Assembly: GCA_903918755.1 (NCBI GenBank) | Contig: CAIXFN010000110.1 | Span: forward strand, 62,001 to 126,000 | DNA from: an uncultured Pedosphaera sp. | GTDB taxonomy: Bacteria > Verrucomicrobiota > Verrucomicrobiia > Limisphaerales > Pedosphaeraceae | Reading direction: 5' to 3' | DNA: 64,000 nt | In this document: piece after piece, positions 43,680 to 51,111 of the stretch | Numbering within the stretch: the first letter of the stretch is position 1 | How the letters are laid out: every line of letters starts with the position of its first letter | The notes under the pieces: generated by a model | The model's input: only the letters and a program-made list of their open reading frames with translations | Told to the model about the DNA's origin: nothing | Database searches by the model: none | Position numbers and translations under genes: made by a program

Positions 43680-44266
43680 CCCAACAAGGTTCGGCGGGAG
43701 GACACCGGGGCCGCAAAGCTGGGCTTCAATTCGCCCTCCGCCGTGCGCTGCAATCGCTGCCGGAGGGCTTCCCGCCCGCGATGGATGTCCGTCTTCACCT
43801 TTCCGATCGACACATCCAACTGGCGCGCGATCTCCTCGTAACTCATCTCCTCAAAGTGATAAAGCACGAGCGGAACGCGTTGCGCCACCGGCAGCTTCTG
43901 CAGCGCCGCTTCCAGCACTTTTTGTTGTTCCACCGTTTCCGCCCCCAAGTCCTCCGCTTCCGGTGCCGCCAGCGTGGCGGAAAAATCCTCGTCCCCCTCG
44001 TCGGAGCTGAACATCTCCGAAAAAAACTTCCAGCGGGAACGGTAGCGCGAGAGATGGTTCAGGCAAAGATTGGTGGTCACCGTCTTCAGCCAGCCGCCCC
44101 GCCGGACGTTGCCCGACAATTCAGTAAATCGTTCATAAGCCCGCAGGAAGACTTCCTGGGAAATGTCCGCGGCGTCCGTCTCATTACCCAACAGGCGCAC
44201 GGCAGTACCATAAACCATGTTCTGGTAGCTTTGCATAAACTCGACAAATTCTTCGTCTCTCGTCAT
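43670..44266 (-). CDS. ECF-family RNA polymerase sigma factor (RpoE-like)
   Basis: 198 aa. Region 2 is present (AVRLLGNETDAADISQEVFL), with the core-binding YENMVYGTAV-like SYQNMVYGTAVRL before it; region 4 has LPVAQRVPLVLYHFEEMSYE and EIARQLDVSIGKVKTDIHRG. Extracytoplasmic-function sigma factors respond to envelope or stress signals and are held by a membrane anti-sigma, which here should be the overlapping downstream gene. It heads a unit that continues into the bactofilin-RDD gene. Confidence 0.94.
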   Translation of the reverse strand: MTRDEEFVEFMQSYQNMVYGTAVRLLGNETDAADISQEVFLRAYERFTELSGNVRRGGWLKTVTTNLCLNHLSRYRSRWKFFSEMFSSDEGDEDFSATLAAPEAEDLGAETVEQQKVLEAALQKLPVAQRVPLVLYHFEEMSYEEIARQLDVSIGKVKTDIHRGREALRQRLQRTAEGELKPSFAAPVSSRRTLLGCV

Positions 44267-44394
44267 CTTTCAGCCGGGACCACTCGCGGCCCAGCTTACT
44301 GAGAAAACCCGCCACCCGCACGAAAGTTTCAAATCTTTGCCGCCCGGTTTCGCCGTGCCTTTCCGGCGGCCGGACCGATCCCGCGCGCGCCAAC

Positions 44395-44430
44395 AAAAAA
44401 GCCCGCCGCCGGAGAACTCCGGCGGCAGGC
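44395..44430 (-). terminator. Rho-independent terminator of the DUF4623/Ig protein gene
   Basis: A perfect 10-bp stem GCCGCCGGAG/CTCCGGCGGC with an AA loop (44405-44426), extended by GCC/GGC, and followed on the minus strand by TTTTTT (44395-44400). It begins about 50 bp after the stop at 44482. Strong canonical form. Confidence 0.85.
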
Positions 44431-44481
44431 CTGATCGGGGATCGCGGCCAGCGGGCCAATCACGGCCCGCCGTTGCGTCAC

Positions 44482-46947
44482 TTAACGCGCGAGGCGATAA
44501 AAGAGGGTGGTGTGCGCGGCCGTCGCCGTGTAGGGGCTGGCGCTGGCCGCCGTGGTCCACGGCCCGGTCAGCGAAGCCGATGTTTGCAGCACGCTTGGGC
44601 CCGTCCAGGAGTAGGTGACCTGGTTGCCCACGGTGGTGGTGAACAAACGGGCCACGACCTTGAACGCCAGCAATCCGTTGTTCGTGTCCAGGGCGAACAA
44701 CCGGCCGCCCTGCACGTCAAAGGCCAGTGCGCCGGTGCCATTGCCGTTATCGTTGTCCGTTCTGAAGAAATCCTGGTCAATCAGGGTGGGTTCCGCCGCC
44801 GTGCCGTCGAGCACGCCCTGCACGTCGTAAAGCTCGACATCGTCCGGCGTGACGTAAGGCGCGGTTCCCGCCAGCAGACCATTGATCGGATCCACCACCA
44901 CCGTGGAACAGGTGGTCTGGCCGGACGCAAATGTTTGGAGCAACCCGTTGGTGCCGTTGGCGAGATCATAGGCGAGATGCCGGAATTGGTAGCCGGTGGA
45001 TTTCGTCCAGAAGGTGTTCCCCGCGCCAAAGGACACGCCCAAGCCCGCCAATCCCGCGGGTTCGGGCGCCGTGTCGATCACGTTCGGACTGAAACTCAAT
45101 CCATCCGCCGTGTTGAACAAAACCACCAGCGTGCCGTTCCGGGTCCCGGCCAGCAGCTCGGTGTTGACGCCGGCGCCGCGCACCGCAAAACTATCGCCGA
45201 TACGCTGCCCCACGCCGGGATCCCCCGGTCCCCACGCCAGATTGCAGGTGGTGGCCGGATTCTCGTCCGCCCAGCTGTAAATGGTGTACGCCGCGCCGCT
45301 GGTATCCAGATTGGCCACATAGATAGCCCCGTCGTCGCCCACTCCCACCAGGTTCACTTCAAAAGTGCCGGTTCCCGGCACGAACAAGCTGGTGTCGAGC
45401 GAGGAAATATAGGCCCCCGTCGTCGCGTCGAGCACGTGCACCCCGTTGGTGGGCGAGCGGCCGACCACGATCAAGTGTTTCGTCACCGGGTTGTACGCCA
45501 ACCCGCGTTGGGTGTTGTCGTTTGACAACAGGAACAGGTCGCCCACGCTCTTGCTCCACAGTTGCGTGTCGGCGGCGGAAAGCACGCTCGGGAGAACTCC
45601 CAGGGCGGCGTTGGAAGAAGTGATGGACCCGGCCACATTCGTGATGACGCAGCGATATTGTCCGGCGGCCGCGGCGGAAATATTCGTCAGCGTCAGGTTC
45701 GCATTGGTGGCATTGGGAATCAGCGTGGTGGTGTTGTAATACCATTGGTAACGCAACGGCGTGGTCCCGTTGGCGGCGACCGCCAGCATGGCGTATCCGC
45801 CTTGGAGCACGTTCGTGGTGTCGAGCGGCTGCGTCACAATCGAGGGCGGCAGGTTGGTGACGAAATTGATCGTCATCGCCAGCACCCCGTTATCCGTATC
45901 CAAGCCCACGACCATGTTGGCCCCGATATCGCTGGCCCCGGTGATGTTTCCGTTGTTGCCCGCCACGCCGCCGGGGGCCGGAAAGGTGACATCCGTCGAA
46001 ACCACCGGGGCGGCGGGATTGTTGATGGTGTAGGCCTTGAAATGATGCGTGCCGGCGGTTGTCGAGGTGGTGGTCACCTCCCCCACCACGAAGGACACCC
46101 CGTTCGTCACCCCGCTTTTCACCCCCACCAAATTGCTGTCCGGCGCCACATTGATCGTGCGCACCAGGGTGGAGGTAATGTTGACGGGATCGAAGGAAAT
46201 GTAACGCAGATTGGAACTGCCATTGTTCTTGCAGTAAAAGGCGTTGTTCGTCCCGTCGAAGGACAGGGCCTTGCCATAATCATTCGCCCCGATTCCTACC
46301 GTGGCGGGATATTCGGTCGCGGTGAAATTCGTCCCGTCCGTGGTCGTGAAGATCGCAAACTTGGTGGCGGAGGAGCCGGACGCGATGATCTGGGTGTTGG
46401 TGCCGGCCCCGCGCAAATCGAAGGAATCGCCATAGCGGAGTACGGTTGCGCCGACCGGTGATCCCGCGCTGTTATATGCCACATCCGGCGGATTGATCAG
46501 GCCTTCGGCTTCGCTATTCCAGCGGTAGATTTTGAACGAGGAGCCACTGCCACCATAGAGGTTGCACGCGTAGATCGCGCCGTCATCCGCCACCCGCACG
46601 TGCATCAACGCCAGCGTCCCGCCGGTAACCCCAAAGTTGTTCAGCGACCCCAGGTCACTGCCATCGGCGCCGTTGATCACCGCCACATGGTTCGATTGGG
46701 CGCGTGTGGCCACCAGGACGTTTCCCGTCAACTTGTTGATCGCCACCCCCCGCTCCGTGTTGCCCGTGCCGCTGAAATCGGCCCGCCCGTTGTAGGGGAT
46801 GGACCATTTGTTGCTCAATACGAGACTCGGAGTTTGCGCGTGGCTGGCGCCCACGCCCGACATGAGGGCGGCCAACGCGAGCCCGAATCCGGCCCGGCGC
46901 ATCCGCCACTGGGGAAACTTAAATTGCATTTGCTTGGTTTTTATCAT
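44482..46947 (-). CDS. Secreted DUF4623-like beta-propeller/Ig protein
   Basis: 821 aa from ATG 46947 (ATG 46929 is an alternative). A signal peptide (RRAGFGLALAALMSGVGASHA) precedes two similar halves of beta-propeller type, each with RGVAINKLTGNVLVATRAQ or RGLAYNPVTKHLIVVGRSP and VADDGAIYACNLYG or VGDDGAIYVANLDT; this resembles DUF4623. Between them sits an Ig-like domain (LQGGYAMLAVAANGTTPLRY ... GQYRCVITNVAGS). The C-terminus ends with the module TYSWTGPSVLQTSASLTGPW ... LFYRLAR. It is secreted and probably surface-associated; no catalytic residue is seen. It has its own terminator. Confidence 0.8.
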   Translation of the reverse strand: MIKTKQMQFKFPQWRMRRAGFGLALAALMSGVGASHAQTPSLVLSNKWSIPYNGRADFSGTGNTERGVAINKLTGNVLVATRAQSNHVAVINGADGSDLGSLNNFGVTGGTLALMHVRVADDGAIYACNLYGGSGSSFKIYRWNSEAEGLINPPDVAYNSAGSPVGATVLRYGDSFDLRGAGTNTQIIASGSSATKFAIFTTTDGTNFTATEYPATVGIGANDYGKALSFDGTNNAFYCKNNGSSNLRYISFDPVNITSTLVRTINVAPDSNLVGVKSGVTNGVSFVVGEVTTTSTTAGTHHFKAYTINNPAAPVVSTDVTFPAPGGVAGNNGNITGASDIGANMVVGLDTDNGVLAMTINFVTNLPPSIVTQPLDTTNVLQGGYAMLAVAANGTTPLRYQWYYNTTTLIPNATNANLTLTNISAAAAGQYRCVITNVAGSITSSNAALGVLPSVLSAADTQLWSKSVGDLFLLSNDNTQRGLAYNPVTKHLIVVGRSPTNGVHVLDATTGAYISSLDTSLFVPGTGTFEVNLVGVGDDGAIYVANLDTSGAAYTIYSWADENPATTCNLAWGPGDPGVGQRIGDSFAVRGAGVNTELLAGTRNGTLVVLFNTADGLSFSPNVIDTAPEPAGLAGLGVSFGAGNTFWTKSTGYQFRHLAYDLANGTNGLLQTFASGQTTCSTVVVDPINGLLAGTAPYVTPDDVELYDVQGVLDGTAAEPTLIDQDFFRTDNDNGNGTGALAFDVQGGRLFALDTNNGLLAFKVVARLFTTTVGNQVTYSWTGPSVLQTSASLTGPWTTAASASPYTATAAHTTLFYRLAR

Positions 46948-47101
46948 GGGTTTTGGATTGATTGAAACTCCCCGCTGGACTCCGGGAAGCAAGGTTCACT
47001 GCTCGGCTGGCGCGGATCTGACCGGTGGCTCGATTTGCCCCGTCCGGACGGCTCCGCGCCGGGCAATGACTGGTTGTTTCTCTGGCTTTCTCTTAATTCG
47101 C

Positions 47102-47923
47102 TCATGGCGAAATCGGGTCGGGCGGCACCGTGGTCATCAACCGCCGGATATCCGGATCGTCCGGATGGCTGTTCGAGTATTGATAAGCCTTGGCGACATA
47201 AGCCCCGTGCCAGCGCCAATACTCGGCGTGTCCATCGGCAAAGGCAAGGACGCAGCCGTTGTTATGCCGGCTGGCCGGCACGTTCCAATAACCGAAATCG
47301 CCGCTATTTTGCGCGTAGATCCCGATGGCATTATTATCAATGCTGTTTTCCTGTTCATCCAGAAATACCGACGCCTGACTCGGGGTCGGACTCACCACCC
47401 CCGCAATTCGCTTCACCATGTTCGTGGGCGCCGGATCCCCTTCGTTCATCCAATTCATCCCCACACTCATCGAAACGCTGCGCGAACGGAGCAGGCCCGG
47501 ATAACCGCTGACGGTCGATTTGTCCGCCGGGCAGTGGTAAATTGCCGCGCTGGCGTTGTATGGAAAGAGCACCCCGGTTGAAACTGCCAGATTCGTGGGA
47601 TCCGTCTGCGGATTCCCCGTCCACGCCACCCCTGGCGCCGCGCCGCTCTTGATCCACGCCTGGCTGCCGCACGCCGCGTTGTCCTTGGTGTAATTGTTTA
47701 CGAGTTTGTCTTGAAAATCCCCCGCATACATCACCCAGCACAAATCGAGTTGTTTGAAATTGCTCACGCAATTGGCCGTCAACGCCCGCTCTTTGGCCCG
47801 CGCCAGTGCCGGCAGCAAAAGGGCCGCCAAAATGGCAATAATCGCAATCACTACCAGCAATTCAATCAAGGTGAAACCGGCGTGGTGCTTGGCTGTTGGG
47901 ATGGAATATCCCCCAGAAATCAT
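47102..47923 (-). CDS. Type IV pseudopilin-like protein
   Basis: 273 aa from ATG 47923 (an upstream ATG at 48010 would add 29 residues to an already complete leader). Prepilin motif: [20 protein letters not shown], cleaved between G16 and F17, with E21 at position +5. It continues [20 protein letters not shown]. The C-terminal [18 protein letters not shown] has the H-X9-DG spacing diagnostic for the DUF1559/prepilin family of Planctomycetes and Verrucomicrobia. It lies about 150 bp upstream of the secreted DUF4623 protein on the same strand and divergent from the HtrA-like protease. Confidence 0.9.
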   Translation of the reverse strand: MISGGYSIPTAKHHAGFTLIELLVVIAIIAILAALLLPALARAKERALTANCVSNFKQLDLCWVMYAGDFQDKLVNNYTKDNAACGSQAWIKSGAAPGVAWTGNPQTDPTNLAVSTGVLFPYNASAAIYHCPADKSTVSGYPGLLRSRSVSMSVGMNWMNEGDPAPTNMVKRIAGVVSPTPSQASVFLDEQENSIDNNAIGIYAQNSGDFGYWNVPASRHNNGCVLAFADGHAEYWRWHGAYVAKAYQYSNSHPDDPDIRRLMTTVPPDPISP

Positions 47924-48045
47924 CCCGGGTTGGTAGCTCCGGGAGGGGCAAAAGTCAAACCAATTCCCCCCCTGCAGCCCGACTCGCCGCAAAGATTCCT
48001 GACGCATCACTTGTCAAAGCCCGTCCCCGGAGGTAAGGTGGCCGC

Positions 48046-49059
48046 ATGTCAAAATCGGTTGTCATGCTGTTGGCCCTGACCCTGGCTGGTGGCACCTATG
48101 CCGCCTCGGCGGATGTGATCCAGTTGAAGGAGCGTAGCGCCATCACCGGCAAAATCCTGGCGGAAAAGGCGGACCAGATCGTCGTGGACATCGGCTACAC
48201 CGTGCTGGTCATTCCGCGCGACCAGATCGCCCGGTATTCCAAGTCCGATGCGCCGGAAACGGTGATTGAACCTGCCGCGCCCGTGGTCCACGTCCCGGCG
48301 CCGGTCAACCCGGTGGCCCCCACTCCCGCTCCGGTGGCGGCGGAAAACCGGAATCCCAATTACCAAAGCGCCAACACTCCGCCCCCAATCCGCGATGTCC
48401 GCGAATTGGTGAATCTGCTGGGCGAATCCGTCGTCCAGGTGCGCACTCCCGGTGGCCTTGGCTCGGGCTTCATCATCAGCGAGGATGGTTACCTCATCAC
48501 GAATTTCCATGTGATCGAGGGCGAAACCCAGATTTCGGTCGAGGTTTACCATCAGCGAGCCGGCCAGTTGCAACGCACCAGCTACAAGGATGTCAAAATC
48601 GTGGCGATGAACAAGTTTGAGGACATCACCCTGCTCAAAATCGATGACAAGGATGCCCCCCGGTTCAAACGCGTCCTGCTCGGTGATTCCGATAATTTGT
48701 CGGTCGGTGAAAGCGTCTTCGCCATCGGCAGCCCATTGGGTCTGGAGCGCACCGTCACCGAGGGCATCGTCAGCACCAAAACCCGCCAGATGCAGGGGGC
48801 GCTCTATCTGCAAACCACCGCGCAAATCAATCCCGGCAACAGCGGCGGTCCCCTTTTCAATCTCCGCGGTGAGGTCGTGGGTATCACCAACATGAAAATC
48901 ACCGCCGGCGAAGGCTTGGGGTTCGCCATTCCCGCGGCTTACGTCAAATACTTTCTCGATCATCGGGACGCCTACGCCTACTCCACTGATAACCCGAGCA
49001 ACCCGTTCCGGTATTTGGAACCGCCGCATCGACTGAAGGCCTCGGTCGCCAAACCCTAA
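48046..49059 (+). CDS. Secreted HtrA/DegP-like trypsin-fold serine protease without a PDZ domain
   Basis: 337 aa with a signal peptide (VVMLLALTLAGGTYAASA). A Pro/Ala linker around residues 80-110 is followed by the protease domain: GSGFIISEDGYLITNFHVIE with catalytic H155, FEDITLLKI with D193, and QINPGNSGGPLF with S266. All three triad residues are present. The C-terminus stops soon after the domain (DHRDAYAYSTDN), so no PDZ domain follows, unlike DegP. A good Shine-Dalgarno, GGAGGT, lies 10 bases before the ATG. Confidence 0.92.
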   Translation: MSKSVVMLLALTLAGGTYAASADVIQLKERSAITGKILAEKADQIVVDIGYTVLVIPRDQIARYSKSDAPETVIEPAAPVVHVPAPVNPVAPTPAPVAAENRNPNYQSANTPPPIRDVRELVNLLGESVVQVRTPGGLGSGFIISEDGYLITNFHVIEGETQISVEVYHQRAGQLQRTSYKDVKIVAMNKFEDITLLKIDDKDAPRFKRVLLGDSDNLSVGESVFAIGSPLGLERTVTEGIVSTKTRQMQGALYLQTTAQINPGNSGGPLFNLRGEVVGITNMKITAGEGLGFAIPAAYVKYFLDHRDAYAYSTDNPSNPFRYLEPPHRLKASVAKP

Positions 49060-49168
49060 AGCAAAGGGGCCCCGGGGCGGGGTGGGGAAGAAATGGAACT
49101 TTTAGACTAAATCCGTGTTGTATTTGCGGCGGAACCTGTGTGCCGCCCTGCTCATCCCTTAAAATAAA

Positions 49169-51070
49169 ATGAAACGAATCCTGGTGCCGGCCCTTTGCTG
49201 CTGGCTGGCTCTCACCACTCGCGCCGCGGTCCCCCCTGCGGAAAAACTTCTGCCGGACACCACCCAGTTTGTTCTTACCATCCCGGATTTCACCAAAGCC
49301 CGGGATGTTTATATCCACTCCCCCCAGGTGCAACTCTGGCAGGATCCCGCCATGAAGCCCTTCAGGGAAAAGCTCTGGGGCAAGTTCTCCAGCGATATGC
49401 TGGCTCCCTTGGAGCGGCAATTGGGGGTGCATTTCGACGACTTCACCAACCTGCTGCAAGGCCAGATCACGCTCGCCCTCCTGCCCGGCAAACCCGCCGC
49501 CGGTGAGCACGCTGATATGTCGGTGGAATTGCTTCTGATACTCGACACCCGGGACAAGAGCGCCCAACTGAAATCCCAACTGGCCGAGCTCAAAAAGAAA
49601 TGGGTGGATGCCGGCAAGGCCCTGCGTACCGAGAAGATTCGCGACCTGGAATTCGCCGTCATTTCCCCGCCCACCGAAGGCGCCGCCAAGGACGCCAAGG
49701 AGGACAAGGACGCGGCGGACAAACTCCCGGCGAAGCCGGCTGAAAAAAACGAGTTTTACATCGGGCAGGCGGATTCGCTGTTGCTGGTCAGCACGGCGAC
49801 CCAACCGATCGAATCCGTTCTCGCGGCGCTGGCGGGATCCGGCGCCCGGCCCTTGGACGAGCTCCCTTCATTTGCCTCCCAGAAGGGCTCCTTGTTCCGG
49901 GGCGCCACCTTCTTCGGTTGGCTCAACACCAAACCCTTGGTGGACGCGCTGATCAAGCAGGATGAAGGCGTCAAGGAAATCGAGGCCGATACCAATCCCT
50001 TTTCCTTCAAATGGGCCAAGGTGGTGTCCGCCACCGGGTTGGGCGGATTGAAATCGGTCGCGTTCAGTTACAGCGACAGTCCCGAGGGCGGGCAGTTTAA
50101 TGGTGCCCTCGGCGTGCCCGAATCCGCCCGTACTGGTATTTTCAAAATTCTCGCCGGCGAGCCAAAGGAAACCAAGCCCCCCACTTTCGTTCCGGCGGAT
50201 GCGGTCAAGTTCACGCGCTGGCGGCTCGATGGCCAGAAATCCTGGGCCACCCTGCTGAAGGCGGTGGGGGAAATCTCCCCCCAGTGGCTCGGCAGCCTCA
50301 ATCTCGGCATCACCATGGCCGAGGCCTCCGCCAAGGAGAAAGATCCGGATTTTTCCATCAAGAAGAATTTCATCGGCAATCTGGGGGATGACATTATCAC
50401 CTACTCCAAAGCCCCCAAATCCAGTTCGGCTGCGGACATCGCCGCCGCCCCCAACCTGATGCTGATCGGTTCTCCCAATGGCGAGCAGATCGCGCTCTCC
50501 CTCAAGAGCATTTTTGCTTTGCTGGGATCCGCCAGCGGCACCACCGCCGAGCGGGAGTTCCGGGGTCACAAGATTTACTCGCTCCCCCTCCCCACGATGC
50601 CGGGAAGTGCCGGGGGCGCCCCGCTGTCCTTCAACTATTGCGCCAGCGGCGGCTACCTCGCCCTGAGCGCGGATACCGCCATGCTCGAGGAATACCTCCG
50701 CAGCAGCGAGAACCAGGAAAAATCTCTCCGCGACAACCCCAGCCTGGCTGAAGCCATGCAAAAGGTGTCCGGCGACGGCACCTGCCTTTTCGGTTACGCC
50801 GATCAAACGGCGGACATGCGCGCCCTGTTTGAACTCCTCCGCTCCAATGGCAATCCCGTGAATGCCCTGGGTTCCGCGTCCGCCGCCGCCATGTTGCTCG
50901 GGGGCCAAGGTCCTGCCAAGCTGAAGGAATGGTCGGACTTCTCCCAACTCCCGCCCTTCGACCAACTGGCCAAATATTTCTCCTATACGGTTTATGCCGC
51001 CGGCGCGAATCAGGACGGGCTGTTCTTGAAAGTGTTCATGCCCACGCCGCCTCAGTTGAAGGGCCATTGA
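49169..51070 (+). CDS. Secreted protein of unknown function (DUF3352-like)
   Basis: 633 aa with a signal peptide (MKRILVPALCCWLALTTRAA). The segment KLLPDTTQFVLTIPDFTKAR near the start and the repeated two-lobed beta pattern resemble DUF3352, a periplasmic protein family of unknown function. There is an Ala/Lys/Asp-rich loop near residue 170-195 (KDAKEDKDAADKLPAKPAEK). No enzymatic motif is visible. It is convergent with the PQQ dehydrogenase-cytochrome gene, and the two share the hairpin at 51083-51111. Confidence 0.65.
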   Translation: MKRILVPALCCWLALTTRAAVPPAEKLLPDTTQFVLTIPDFTKARDVYIHSPQVQLWQDPAMKPFREKLWGKFSSDMLAPLERQLGVHFDDFTNLLQGQITLALLPGKPAAGEHADMSVELLLILDTRDKSAQLKSQLAELKKKWVDAGKALRTEKIRDLEFAVISPPTEGAAKDAKEDKDAADKLPAKPAEKNEFYIGQADSLLLVSTATQPIESVLAALAGSGARPLDELPSFASQKGSLFRGATFFGWLNTKPLVDALIKQDEGVKEIEADTNPFSFKWAKVVSATGLGGLKSVAFSYSDSPEGGQFNGALGVPESARTGIFKILAGEPKETKPPTFVPADAVKFTRWRLDGQKSWATLLKAVGEISPQWLGSLNLGITMAEASAKEKDPDFSIKKNFIGNLGDDIITYSKAPKSSSAADIAAAPNLMLIGSPNGEQIALSLKSIFALLGSASGTTAEREFRGHKIYSLPLPTMPGSAGGAPLSFNYCASGGYLALSADTAMLEEYLRSSENQEKSLRDNPSLAEAMQKVSGDGTCLFGYADQTADMRALFELLRSNGNPVNALGSASAAAMLLGGQGPAKLKEWSDFSQLPPFDQLAKYFSYTVYAAGANQDGLFLKVFMPTPPQLKGH

Positions 51071-51082
51071 GTCATCATCAAC

Positions 51083-51111
51083 GGGACCGCGCCGCTCACG
51101 GGCGCGGTCCC
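51083..51111. terminator. Hairpin between convergent genes
   Basis: GGGACCGCGCC (51083-51093) pairs with GGCGCGGTCCC (51101-51111) around a 7-base loop. The right part covers the last codons of the minus-strand gene. No T-run, so a bidirectional terminator is only likely. Confidence 0.5.
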
